47,085 nt of DNA. Source: Planctomycetota bacterium. GTDB lineage: Bacteria > Planctomycetota > UBA1135. How positions within the stretch are numbered: position 1 is the first letter of the stretch; each line of letters opens with the position of its first letter. The stretch lies in assembly GCA_021776925.1 (NCBI GenBank), contig JAJFFB010000080.1, positions 1 to 47,085 on the forward strand, given 5' to 3'. A model generated the notes under the pieces. The model did not search any database, was not told the DNA's origin, and saw nothing but the letters and a program-made list of their open reading frames with translations. Of this stretch, positions 15,633 through 23,976 are shown in pieces. The position numbers and the translations under genes were made by a program.

Positions 15633-18143
15633 ATGAAAAGAAATTCCATCTCGATTGCGCTGGCGCTCGGGCTTGGGCCCATGGCGACAGCGGTTGCACA
15701 GGAGGGGCCACCCGGCGCTGATGTGGTTGCCTTGCGTACTGCGATCCAGGACCTGATGGTCACCTTCGAAGATCGCTACCCCGATGGCGAGGCCTTCTTG
15801 GGCGAGTTGCTCGAGATCGAAACTGCCCTTGCGTCCGCTTCCAACCCTTCGGCGGGCCTTGGGGCTTTCGCCGACCTGCAGCGCAGGGCCTTGGTGGCAA
15901 ACCCGCTCGTCAGTGATCAGCCGGTCCTTTACGTGGAACGCCGCCAGTACCCCACTGACCACCACAACACCGGCAACATATTCCAAACCGACGAGATCAA
16001 CACCGACAAGTTTCAACACATGGCCGGAGGCGCTCTGCTGACGGTAGATCTTGCCACCGGAGCAACCCAGACACTGGTGCACTGCCCTGACGGGATGCCG
16101 CGCGACCCGGAAGTTCATTTCGATGCGCAGCACATCGTCTTCTCGATGCGCAACAGCTCCAGTGATGACTACCACATCTATGAGATGGGCATGGATGGTT
16201 CGGGCCTGAAGCAGCTGACCTCCATGCCTGGGGTCAGTGACATCGACCCCTTTTACCTCGCCAGTGGCGACATCGCGTTCAGCTCCACACGCGAGCCCAA
16301 GTACTGCGCATGCAATCGACACATCATGGCCAATCTGTTCCGGATGGAAGGTGATGGAGCCAACATCCTTCAGATCGGCAAGAGCATCGAATTCGAGGGC
16401 CACGGCATCCAACTGCCCGATGGACGCCTGCTTTATTTCCGCTGGGAGTACGTCGACCGCAACTTTGGCGGCGGCCAGGGCCTGTGGACGAGCAATCCTG
16501 ACGGCACCAACCACGCTCTTTATTACGGCCAGAGCACGCCCCATGCGGTGATCAACGCGCGCCCCATTCCTGGCAGCGAGAAGCTGATCTGCATTCTGTC
16601 GTCTTGCCATGATCGCCCCTGGGGGGCCATGGCGATCCTGGACCGGACCCTTGGCATCGAGGGTCGCGAGCCGGTCCTGCGCACCTGGCCCGATTCCGCG
16701 ATCGACCTGATTGCCGACCAAAGCGACAACTACGCCGGCAGCGCGGGCTTCGACAATTTCACCAGGGTGCCACTCAAATACGAGGACCCCATCGCCCTCA
16801 GTGCCAAGCACTTTCTTGTTTCGCGCGTCATTGAAAAAGGCAGCGAAGACACCGGACTGTTTCTAGTCGACACCTTCGGCAACGAGGTTCTGGTGCATCG
16901 CGCAGCGCCGGGCTTGGGTTGTTATGACCCGATTCCCATTGGCAAAAGCCAGCGGCCGCGCCAACTTCCGACGCGCCGCGACTATGAAGACAAGACCGGT
17001 AGTTTCTACGTCGCCAATGTCTATCAGGGCTCCCACATGCAAGGGGTAGAAGAGGGCTCGGTGGCCTACCTGCGCGTGGTCGAGGATCCCCCCAAACTCA
17101 CTTGGACCTACCCTGGCTGGAGCGGACAGGGCCGCGAGTCTCCGGCGATGAACTGGCACGATTTCGATAACAAGCGAATCCTGGGGACGGTCCCGGTGGA
17201 AGAAGACGGCTCCGCTTACTTCTCCGTCCCCGCGGACCGCTTCGTCTACTTCCAGCTATTGGACCAGGACCGGCGCATGGTGCAATCCATGCGCAGCGGG
17301 GTGATCGCCCAGTCCGGCGAGGTCGCGTCTTGCATCGGCTGCCACGACGACCGCAATACCGTGCCGCAAACTGCGAGCTACTCGAACAGTGCCATCCATC
17401 GTGCTCCAAGCCCACTCGAACCCTGGCTTGGCAGCGAGCGCGATTTCGGTTTCGTCGAGGAGGTGCAGCCTGTATTCACCGACAACTGCGTTTCCTGTCA
17501 CGACTATGGCCAAGCTGCAGGAGAGGTCTTGAACCTCGCGCCTGACCGCACGCTGGTCTTCAACACGGCCTACATGGAATTACACCGCAAGGGTTTCGTC
17601 CATGCGGTCGGTGGCGGGCCGAATCGGATTATGGGCGCATATTCCTGGGGTTCGAACGCAAGCCGGCTGATTGAAGTCCTCGACCAGGGTCACTACGACA
17701 TCGAGTTGAGCGGCGAAGAAATGCAGCGCCTCACGACCTGGATCGACCTCAACGCGCCCTACTATTCCACCTACGCCAGCGCCTACGACCAGGGCGCGTG
17801 TGGGCGGGCGCCCTTCAGCGCCGCCGAGCTCAACCGCCTGCAGGAGTTGACCGGCAAGGAATTCCAACTGGGCCATGGCGCCCACCCGCTGCTCAACTTC
17901 GACCGTCCGCAACTCAGTCCCATTCTTGCCGGACTCCAAGAGAGAGATGCCGGTGCCCATCAACAGGCCTTGGCCCTCATCGTCGCAGGCCAGGAAAGGC
18001 TGGCCGCCAAACCGCGCGCCGACATGCCCGGATTCGAACCTTGTGAAACAGACCGCCGACGACTGAACAAATACGATCGCCTGTGGCAACACCAGCTCTC
18101 GGTGCGCGAGGCCATGCGCAACGGCACCAAGGTCTACGACTAA
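15633..18143 (+). CDS. Hydrazine-synthase-alpha-like dihaem protein 4
   Basis: The product has 836 residues with a signal peptide to about T-A-V-A-Q. An N-terminal helical stretch (~25-90) precedes the propeller, which starts P-V-L-Y-V-E-R-R-Q-Y. S-T-R-E-x5-C puts the shared cysteine at 227 (preceded by C225). The middle-domain signature L-G-T-V-P-V-E-E-D-G-S-A-Y-F is followed by haem motifs C-I-G-C-H at 567-571 and C-V-S-C-H at 619-623. A C-terminal tail of about 100 residues (R-A-D-M-P-G-F-E-P) resembles that of paralogue 3 (F-D-M-P-G-F-R-P), so these two divergent genes are probably the closest pair. The start is chosen because it opens the signal peptide; no strong ribosome-binding site is seen. 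Confidence 0.75.
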   Translation: MKRNSISIALALGLGPMATAVAQEGPPGADVVALRTAIQDLMVTFEDRYPDGEAFLGELLEIETALASASNPSAGLGAFADLQRRALVANPLVSDQPVLYVERRQYPTDHHNTGNIFQTDEINTDKFQHMAGGALLTVDLATGATQTLVHCPDGMPRDPEVHFDAQHIVFSMRNSSSDDYHIYEMGMDGSGLKQLTSMPGVSDIDPFYLASGDIAFSSTREPKYCACNRHIMANLFRMEGDGANILQIGKSIEFEGHGIQLPDGRLLYFRWEYVDRNFGGGQGLWTSNPDGTNHALYYGQSTPHAVINARPIPGSEKLICILSSCHDRPWGAMAILDRTLGIEGREPVLRTWPDSAIDLIADQSDNYAGSAGFDNFTRVPLKYEDPIALSAKHFLVSRVIEKGSEDTGLFLVDTFGNEVLVHRAAPGLGCYDPIPIGKSQRPRQLPTRRDYEDKTGSFYVANVYQGSHMQGVEEGSVAYLRVVEDPPKLTWTYPGWSGQGRESPAMNWHDFDNKRILGTVPVEEDGSAYFSVPADRFVYFQLLDQDRRMVQSMRSGVIAQSGEVASCIGCHDDRNTVPQTASYSNSAIHRAPSPLEPWLGSERDFGFVEEVQPVFTDNCVSCHDYGQAAGEVLNLAPDRTLVFNTAYMELHRKGFVHAVGGGPNRIMGAYSWGSNASRLIEVLDQGHYDIELSGEEMQRLTTWIDLNAPYYSTYASAYDQGACGRAPFSAAELNRLQELTGKEFQLGHGAHPLLNFDRPQLSPILAGLQERDAGAHQQALALIVAGQERLAAKPRADMPGFEPCETDRRRLNKYDRLWQHQLSVREAMRNGTKVYD

Positions 18144-18326
18144 GGAAGCTGGCGCGTGCCTGCCCCTTCATTACCGGAATCGGGTCTACGAACTGCGCTG
18201 ATTCCGACCAGGAAAGAGCGGCAGGTGGCCAATGGTGGCTCTGTCATCTCCATGGCAACAGCCGCAGTTTCGGTGCACAGGGAATTGACATGCCCGATGT
18301 CCTGAAGTCGTTGATAGAATTTGGGC

Positions 18327-18920
18327 ATGAGCGATATTCTTACTGCTGCATTTTCCGCATTGGGCGGAGGGCTCGTAGTTCTATTCGGCCTTACGCAGTG
18401 GTTCGGTGGGGTCCTATCGGGGCGAATTATTGAGGGAGTAAAGGCACAACACAGCATCGAGTTGAGTGAACTCAAGGCCAGCCTGGATGTCGTTAGTGCT
18501 CAGAAGATCCGGAACTCAGACGCCCGCTTCAACCTCTACCGAGATGTGTGGACTAAGCTCCAGGACCTGTGCTCCTCTGGAGATAAGCTATGGATTCGAG
18601 CTTCACCATTCAATCTTGAGACGTTCGGGAATTCGCTATCAGCGGCGCGCTCTTCACTAAGCAATGGCCGCCTTATTCTGAAGGAGGAACACTTTCAAAG
18701 TCTGAGCGAACTGCTCGGAGAGTTCGAGCAATACTCAATCGGGAAATCAAGGCTAATTGATTTAAGGTCGAAACCAGAATTCCAAAGCGCGGTGGACAAC
18801 TTCGGAGAGGATGACATCCGAGATCAGATACGAGAAAACCACAGTACGAAAGATCGATATGCGGCAACTCTCGAAGAGGTACTTACGGAATTTCGAGTTC
18901 AGCTGGGGCTCTCTGCATAA
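18327..18920 (+). CDS. Membrane-anchored protein of unknown function
   Basis: The product has 197 residues. Residues 3-~30 form one transmembrane helix (A-L-G-G-G-L-V-V-L-F-G). The rest is hydrophilic and helical, with likely coiled coil at about 35-75 and 100-150. I do not recognise a named domain, though similar one-helix proteins are common in accessory regions of many bacteria. A TTG 6 bp upstream could also start it. Base composition is less GC-rich than in the haem cluster, consistent with transfer. Its stop codon is 3 bp before copy C of the palindromic repeat. Confidence 0.6.
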   Translation: MSDILTAAFSALGGGLVVLFGLTQWFGGVLSGRIIEGVKAQHSIELSELKASLDVVSAQKIRNSDARFNLYRDVWTKLQDLCSSGDKLWIRASPFNLETFGNSLSAARSSLSNGRLILKEEHFQSLSELLGEFEQYSIGKSRLIDLRSKPEFQSAVDNFGEDDIRDQIRENHSTKDRYAATLEEVLTEFRVQLGLSA

Positions 18921-18923
18921 CCA

Positions 18924-18980
18924 GCCATTGCCGACAGACCTTCGGCCCGCTTGGCGATCCTCAGCTGCTGAACGGCAAAC
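18924..18980 (+). repeat. Imperfect palindrome, copy C of a three-copy element
   Basis: TTGCCG (18928-18933) pairs with CGGCAA (18973-18978). The left arm GCCATTGCCGACAGACC matches copy A (GCCATTGCAGCAGACC) and part of copy B (TGCCGACTGACACC). The right arm GCTGAACGGCAA matches copies A and B. It fills the gap between one gene's stop (18920) and the grpB-like start (18992), as an attC site would between cassettes. Confidence 0.4.
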
Positions 18981-18991
18981 TCCTTGAGTCC

Positions 18992-19585
18992 ATGCGGAAC
19001 GACATGGAAACACCAGAGCAGAAGATTCGGCGAGTTATTCGCGAGGAGGTCGCCATCGCGCCGTACGACCCAGCTTGGGCAGAGTCGTTCCGATGCGAAA
19101 GGGACCATCTGCAGGCGTGCCTGCCGGGCGACCTGATTGGGAGGATCGAGCACTTCGGCAGTACGGCTGTGCCGAGGCTCGCGGCGAAGCCCATCGTCGA
19201 CATCTTGGTGGAGGTGACCGACTTGCAGGCCACCCGAGTCCGGATCGCGCCTTTGCTCGAGGCGCAGGGCTACGAGTATTTCTGGCGCCCCACGCACGGG
19301 GACGACGGCCCGCCGTACTACGCCTGGTTTATCAAGCGAGATCAACGAACCGGCACGCGCACGCACCACATCCACATGGTGGAAGGCCACTTTAAGGAGC
19401 ACTGGGATCGGCTCCTTTTCCGAGACTATCTGATCGACCATCCGCAAGTGGCTGGTGAATACGCGGCCCTGAAGATCCGCCTGGCATCAGCCTCGCCTCG
19501 GGATCGAGTGGCGTATTCGAGGGGCAAGACGGAGTTCATCGTCGGAGTGACGGAGCAAGCAAAGCGGTACTATGGCAGGGCCTGA
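18992..19585 (+). CDS. GrpB/UPF0157 family protein (nucleotidyltransferase fold)
   Basis: The product has 197 residues. H-F-G-S-T-A-V-P at 54-61 and K-P-I-V-D-I at 66-71 are the family signature and resemble the GS...D metal/nucleotide site of the polymerase-beta-type nucleotidyltransferase fold. T-H-H-I-H-M-V (~124) and W-D-R-L-L-F-R-D-Y-L (~138) are also typical. Length is normal for the family. Members are scattered in accessory DNA and a few are linked to CoA or aminoglycoside chemistry, but the substrate is not known. M5 is an alternative start. The gene stands alone with its own upstream palindrome. Confidence 0.85.
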   Translation: MRNDMETPEQKIRRVIREEVAIAPYDPAWAESFRCERDHLQACLPGDLIGRIEHFGSTAVPRLAAKPIVDILVEVTDLQATRVRIAPLLEAQGYEYFWRPTHGDDGPPYYAWFIKRDQRTGTRTHHIHMVEGHFKEHWDRLLFRDYLIDHPQVAGEYAALKIRLASASPRDRVAYSRGKTEFIVGVTEQAKRYYGRA

Positions 19586-19611
19586 CGAGCGGTTGCAATC
19601 GACGTTAATCC

Positions 19612-20130
19612 ATGGAAACCGTCATGAATAGGCTGGCCGCTTGCCTGCTCGGGGCGTTGGCCCTTGGCGCCTTGTCTTGCAGTTCGGTCCCCAAAACCGA
19701 GCCGGGCTCGCTGCGCTGTCAGCACGCCTTCGACGGCAGCGGATTCATCGGCCTCTTCTCATTCGAGCTCGGAGAGCTGACCGGGCCGCCTGCTGATCCC
19801 GCACAGGTCGACCTTGTCTACTACTTCGACGCCGGCGATTGCTCGCGTGGGGCACTCATCGGCAACGATGACAAGCCAGGCTACATCTTCCCTGTCGGCG
19901 CCATGTCCCGGAGTGATCTGGCCGGACTGATGCCGCCACCTGAGGGAGCTGAGACCGTGGTTGCGATCACTCCAGTCGCGAGAGACAAGGAGGGCCTGGC
20001 CTTCTGGGTCAGGACCCGAGACCGCTTCATCCTTGTGCGCCTGACCGCCGTCGAAGAGGCATCCCATGCGGACCTCCTGGCTGGCCGAACTCCCGTCTTG
20101 CAGTTCGAGTGGTTGGCCCCGGAGGGCTGA
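19612..20130 (+). CDS. Predicted lipoprotein of unknown function
   Basis: The product has 172 residues; M5 (M-N-R-L-A-A-C-L-L) is an equally good start. The hydrophobic stretch ends A-L-S-C23-S-S, a lipobox, so an envelope lipoprotein is likely. The mature part has no domain I recognise. It contains F-D-A-G-D-C-S-R-G-A-L-I-G-N-D-D-K and a P-P-P-E-G-A-E-T motif. It is the intact parent-type copy of the fragment at 1866-2162, from which it differs by scattered substitutions and a one-codon length difference (R-D-R-F versus Q-D-R-G-F). Confidence 0.75.
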   Translation: METVMNRLAACLLGALALGALSCSSVPKTEPGSLRCQHAFDGSGFIGLFSFELGELTGPPADPAQVDLVYYFDAGDCSRGALIGNDDKPGYIFPVGAMSRSDLAGLMPPPEGAETVVAITPVARDKEGLAFWVRTRDRFILVRLTAVEEASHADLLAGRTPVLQFEWLAPEG

Positions 20131-20218
20131 TGCGGGTGCGAGCGGCGCCTCTCAAGGAAAGGTAGGATGGTAATGGGCGTTCAATTAAGTGCGCCGCATG
20201 TGGTCAAGGAGGAATTGA

Positions 20219-20395
20219 ATGAAGGTGGCCGATAAACTAGTCGTCGCTCTGCCTTGTATTCTAGTATTTGGTGCAATTGGAGCTTTGGTTGGAGGTGCTC
20301 TGGATGCGAATCCCGCGGCAATCAGAGTTGGGATCGTGGTCGGGGGAGTTGCGGCCTTTTTCGTTCTTCAGCGGAAGAAGACCAACACTCCCTAG
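20219..20395 (+). CDS. Small two-helix membrane protein (58 aa)
   Basis: The ATG at 20219 is preceded by a strong AAGGAGG ribosome-binding site (20206-20212) with 6-nt spacing, and the frame closes with TAG at 20393. The product has two likely membrane helices, L-V-V-A-L-P-C-I-L-V-F-G-A-I-G (7-21) and I-R-V-G-I-V-V-G-G-V-A-A-F-F-V-L (36-51), and ends with a basic tail (Q-R-K-K). Glycine-rich helices resemble small phage- or cassette-borne membrane proteins, but no family is recognised. Confidence 0.6.
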   Translation: MKVADKLVVALPCILVFGAIGALVGGALDANPAAIRVGIVVGGVAAFFVLQRKKTNTP

Positions 20396-20556
20396 TGTGT
20401 CAGCCTCGATTGGGTTCCCTGAGAAGGTTGCGTCGGAATCCTGGCACCCAACCAGCTGTAGCACGAGGTCGGGCGACAAGCTTCGCATGCTCGGCTGGTG
20501 GGCAGCAAACCTGTTCGACGTATGAAGTGTTCCGTTGGCGACGATTGCTCCAGAAA

Positions 20557-20941
20557 CAGGGCCTGGTCCAACTCCTCAAATCCCTCGGGCCAGTTCTCGG
20601 CATGTCCATCTCGGGACTCTTCATTGCAGAAGCCCGAGTACGCGAGCCGCAGCCGTGTCCCCTGATCCCTGACCGACAGCTCAACCCGAAAGGCTGTTTC
20701 AGCGCCCTCCGTTCCGCCCTCACCCGTCACCCAGGCCATATACACCCACTCATCCTTCTTCAGTTCCAGGAATCTACCGTAATGGGGATGTCTTCCCCAA
20801 TCCTCCCTGTTGTAGAAGAAAATGGCTTGTCAACCTCCAGGTCCATGCCAGGTCGAGATCACCCGCGTCTGCCTTCATGAGTTGTTCGAACGTCATCGCA
20901 AGTGGTCGGGCCGAGTGATCAGGTTCGCGCTTGCTTCTCAT
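20557..20941 (-). pseudogene. SRPBCC/AHSA1-like gene, frameshifted relic
   Basis: Read leftward from ATG 20941, the first part (K-R-E-P-D-H-S-A-R-P-L-A-M-T-F-E-Q-L-M-K-A) matches the N-terminus of AHSA1-type SRPBCC proteins. After D-L-D-L-A-W-T the expected W-F-segment is missing. The match resumes in another frame (E-V-D-K-P-F, then F-F-Y-N-R-E-D-W-G-R-H-P-H-Y-G-R-F) and runs through WVTGEGGTEGAETAF and L-R-L-A-Y-S-G-F to F-E-E-L-D-Q-A-L near 20557. At least two frame changes and a ~45-bp deletion make it non-functional. The family binds hydrophobic ligands. Confidence 0.65.
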
Positions 20942-21169
20942 AGATCTTCTCTCAAACTCTTTGCATATCTCTATCAAAGGAAACCCGTCCACACTGAACT
21001 ATCGCCAGCTCCCGGGTGGAAAGCAGTGTATTCCAATGTACGCGTTAACACACAGCGCCAACGCGCGCCCCATCTTCCATGAGTTGACTGAATTCTGGAG
21101 CGCACTTACATTTGCGTTCAAGTCAGCAACAGTCATTGGAAGAGGCCCTCAATTGGGAGGGAAAGCACG

Positions 21170-21445
21170 ATGAATAAATGGACATGGATCGGCTTGGTGG
21201 CCCTTTTCCCCCTATGCTCCACAGGGTGCGGGACCTTGTCCAGTATTTTTGACCCTCGAATCGACACAGGATTTGGAGTTTATAGTGGACTGAGGGCAGA
21301 CTGGGAGTTGTGAAACAAAGGGTACAACTCTGACCAGGCGGTTTTGTCGGGCTATCAATGGATGTTCGATATGCCGCTGAGCGCCGTCGCCGACACGGTT
21401 TTCCTTCCCGGTTCTCTATTGAAACTCTTGATCACAGGAAGATAA
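21170..21445 (+). pseudogene. YceK-like lipoprotein gene interrupted by an in-frame TGA
   Basis: The ATG at 21170 has a GGGAGG ribosome-binding site about 10 bp upstream. It opens a lipoprotein signal (F-P-L-C-S-T-G-C20) followed by G-T-L-S-S-I-F and Y-S-G-L-R-A-D-W-E-L, then TGA at 21311-21313. The same frame continues without a gap as N-K-G-Y-N-S-D-Q-A-V to Y-Q-W-M-F-D-M-P-L-S-A-V-A-D-T-V-F-L-P and stops at 21443-21445. The second part is the conserved C-terminal half of YceK/YidQ lipoproteins (M-P-x5-D-T-x2-L-P). Both halves in one frame mean a single base change probably created the stop. Readthrough is less likely, because TGA is an ordinary terminator elsewhere here. Confidence 0.65.
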
Positions 21446-21586
21446 CGAATCTGGTGGAAGGAACTTCTGGTTCGTGACGCACGCCGAAACACTCTTGATC
21501 GGCGAGCAACGTGCGCCCTCGATAGAATCACCGCCCAATCCCTCCGCGGGATGCTCGACCTGGCACCACTCTTGATTCCATCATCC

Positions 21587-22963
21587 ATGCAAGATTTCGA
21601 CGTTCTGGTTCTTGGCGGCGGTACAGCAGGCACAGCGGCAGCCAAGGCCGCTGCGCTGTCCGGCGCCCGCACGGCAATGTTCAACGATGGCGAACTCGGC
21701 GGCCTGTGCATCCTCCGCGGTTGCATGCCGACCAAGACCATGCTTCACGCGGCTCACCTGCGGCACGAAGCGGAACACCACCGCACGCCGGGAGTCGCGC
21801 AAGGCGTCCTCGCCGCGGACTTTGCTGCAGTGATGCGGAACAAAGATGAGAAGGTCGCTCGTTTCAAAAGCGCCAAGGTTGCGGGCATTGAAAGCGGAGG
21901 CTACGAGGTCCTCGAGGCTCGTGCTCGGTTTGCCGGCGCGGACACGGTGGAAGCGGCTGGCAAAAGCTATCGTTTCACTCGAGGTGCGGTGATCGCCGTG
22001 GGGTCCACCATCACAAAACCCAGAATCCCCGGCCTGGAGGACGTGCCGTATTGGACCAGCGACGACATCATGGCCCTGACCTCATGTCCCGAATCCGTCG
22101 CGGTGATTGGCAGCGGGGCGATTGGCCTCGAGTTGGCGCAGTTCCTCGCACGCATGGGAACCCGAGTGGAGCTCATCAGCCGACGTCCGGTGTTCACCGA
22201 CTGGGGTGCGACGATCGCTCAAGAGGTTGCGCACGCTCTTGCCGATGAGCCGAACTTCACCAATCACGCTCCAGGGGCCCCGGCCGCAATCCGAAAAAGC
22301 GATGGCGGTGTTGCCGTCCAGATCGAGACCAAAAGCGGCGAGAAAACTATTCACGCGCGGCACCTACTCGTGGCGGCTGGGCGCCGAACTGCCGTGGATG
22401 GTCTCGACCTTGGCCTTGCCGGTGTAGAGATGGACGGTCGTCGTGTTAAAGCTGGGCCGGACATGCGTACGACGAACCCCAAAATTTTTGTTGCCGGAGA
22501 CGCCACGGGAGAACGACTGCTCCTGCATGTCGCGAACTGGGAGGGTGCGGCAGCAGGTATGGGCGCTGCCGGGGTTGCGGAAGTAGCACCCGTCGAACGT
22601 CGACTCAACATGTCAGTTGTCTTCACCGACCCTCCTCTCGCCACCGTCGGCCTAACCGAAGAGCAAGCGCAGGCGGAAGGGATCGACACCATCGTTGCCG
22701 AGACGCGTTTCGCCGAAACCGGTCGCGCGATTACGATGGACGTCACCCATGGTGTGATGCGCTTAGTCGCGACCGCAGATGGCGGCGAAGTCCTTGGCGC
22801 ACAGATCCTTGGCCCCCGTGCTGACGACATCATCCATGCCGTCAGTGCCGTGATGTATTTCCATGGCACTGCGAAGGACATGCTGGCGATGCCGTGGTAT
22901 CACCCGACGCTATCGGAAGTCCTGCTTGGATTGGCGCGAGAGATTTGTAAGAAGAGTGGTTGA
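21587..22963 (+). CDS. Class I pyridine nucleotide-disulfide oxidoreductase (dihydrolipoamide dehydrogenase / mercuric reductase-like)
   Basis: The product has 458 residues, starting with M-Q-D-F-D-V-L-V-L-G-G-G, the FAD-binding dinucleotide fold at 5-16; the in-frame ATG 36 bp upstream adds residues outside the fold. The redox pair is C41-I-L-R-G-C46, in the family context G-G-L-C-x4-C-M-P-T-K. The NAD(P)-binding fold is G-S-G-A-I-G-L-E near 170, the second FAD contact is F-V-A-G-D-A-T near 310, and the C-terminal H439-P-T-L-S-E holds the catalytic His contributed across the dimer. No N-terminal mercury-binding domain or C-terminal vicinal cysteines are present, so mercuric reductase activity is not indicated. 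The exact substrate is unknown. Confidence 0.85.
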   Translation: MQDFDVLVLGGGTAGTAAAKAAALSGARTAMFNDGELGGLCILRGCMPTKTMLHAAHLRHEAEHHRTPGVAQGVLAADFAAVMRNKDEKVARFKSAKVAGIESGGYEVLEARARFAGADTVEAAGKSYRFTRGAVIAVGSTITKPRIPGLEDVPYWTSDDIMALTSCPESVAVIGSGAIGLELAQFLARMGTRVELISRRPVFTDWGATIAQEVAHALADEPNFTNHAPGAPAAIRKSDGGVAVQIETKSGEKTIHARHLLVAAGRRTAVDGLDLGLAGVEMDGRRVKAGPDMRTTNPKIFVAGDATGERLLLHVANWEGAAAGMGAAGVAEVAPVERRLNMSVVFTDPPLATVGLTEEQAQAEGIDTIVAETRFAETGRAITMDVTHGVMRLVATADGGEVLGAQILGPRADDIIHAVSAVMYFHGTAKDMLAMPWYHPTLSEVLLGLAREICKKSG

Positions 22964-23152
22964 GTTTCCATCGTTGAAAACTCCTCCTTCTGAGTTCCGA
23001 AAGTCACAGGCAAACGCGAGCATTGCGTCAGGGTCTGCGAGTGACCTGAAATGCCGGGCCACAAACGGCCATGAAACGAGAGAGATTTCCAGCCCGCAAC
23101 GTCCTCGGTTACGATCTAACCCGCGCAAGCATTCAGACCGTGCGACACCTGG

Positions 23153-23668
23153 ATGGAGATGTACAAACCCATAGAGGCTGAAGATTGGCGTAGTCAGTCA
23201 GGACTCCAACGCCATGCCAGAGGATTGCTCATCGCGACGGGCAGTGGCCTGCTTGCCGGCTATCTTGTCGGCCTGGGTGCTATGGAATCCTTCACCCACG
23301 CCGGGTGGCCTACCTTGGCAGGTCTCGTGGTGGGAATGGTCAGCTCCCTTGCGGCTCCGAGCCGGCGAGTGCTGGTCGCATCGTGGGGAAGTAGCGTCGC
23401 AGTGGTTGCAGCAGTGACCAAGATCGTTCTTGTTCAGTTCCAACGCGGCCACTGGCCGATCTCTGACGACGCCTCCATCGCACAGTACGGCACGGCAACC
23501 CAGGCCACACTCCGGACCGCTGTCCTATTGGGCATCCAGATTGGAATTCCGTGTCTGATTGCGGCTGCTCTGGTTGCCGTCGCCATGCGCCGCTCCACAC
23601 CCACAGATGGGCTCCGACAAACAACTGCACCAGGACCTGATGCGGCTGGGGCCGCCCCAGGCAGGTGA
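23153..23668 (+). CDS. Integral membrane protein of unknown function
   Basis: The product has 171 residues with four likely membrane helices at about 24-44, 53-70, 75-95 and 122-145. A soluble loop between helices 3 and 4 (Q-R-G-H-W-P-I-S-D-D-A-S) and a Pro/Ala-rich tail complete it. M3 is an alternative start. No family is recognised. It sits alone between the oxidoreductase and the DUF7336-like gene, 33 bp before the latter, so the two may be cotranscribed. Confidence 0.6.
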   Translation: MEMYKPIEAEDWRSQSGLQRHARGLLIATGSGLLAGYLVGLGAMESFTHAGWPTLAGLVVGMVSSLAAPSRRVLVASWGSSVAVVAAVTKIVLVQFQRGHWPISDDASIAQYGTATQATLRTAVLLGIQIGIPCLIAAALVAVAMRRSTPTDGLRQTTAPGPDAAGAAPGR

Positions 23669-23701
23669 GCGGCGGAGTCGAGCAGATCGAGGAAGCAATC
23701 C

Positions 23702-23923
23702 ATGGATAAGACCGTCTTCATGCTGCACCACGTTCATGAGTTCGAAAATGGCCACGAAGACGTGAAGCTGATTGGCGTTTTTTCGACCCGGGAAAAAGCG
23801 GAATCAGCGCTCGCGAAGGTCAAAGACATGCCAGGTTTCAAAGAATTGCCGCAGGGGTTTTCCTTGGATGAGCACACTTTGGACCAACTCGGGTGGGTGG
23901 AAGGGTACTTTACTACCCACTGA
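23702..23923 (+). CDS. DUF7336-like small protein
   Basis: The product has 73 residues. V-F-M-L-H-H-V-H-E-F (5-14), V-K-L-I-G-V-F-S-T-R-E-K-A-E (21-34) and the closing L-G-W-V-E-G-Y-F form the pattern of a widespread family of 65-80 residue proteins that I associate with DUF7336. The fold is probably a small alpha/beta domain; the function is unknown. GAGGAAG ahead of the ATG is a fair ribosome-binding site. The family occurs mostly as single genes in variable regions, as here. Confidence 0.75.
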   Translation: MDKTVFMLHHVHEFENGHEDVKLIGVFSTREKAESALAKVKDMPGFKELPQGFSLDEHTLDQLGWVEGYFTTH

Positions 23924-23976
23924 GAAAATCCCATTGAGTGCATCGAAATCACAAAATGCGAGATGATCCAAATTCT

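Noticed and set aside
15540..16811. Upstream extension of the leftward haem gene to a 1435-residue frame
   Set aside because: It runs antisense through the clearly coding 15633 gene; a signal peptide and GGAG site place the real start at 15539.
4082..18143. Anammox metabolism
   Set aside because: No hzsB, hzsC, hydrazine dehydrogenase or nitrite reductase is present; HzsA-like propeller-haem proteins occur in many non-anammox bacteria.
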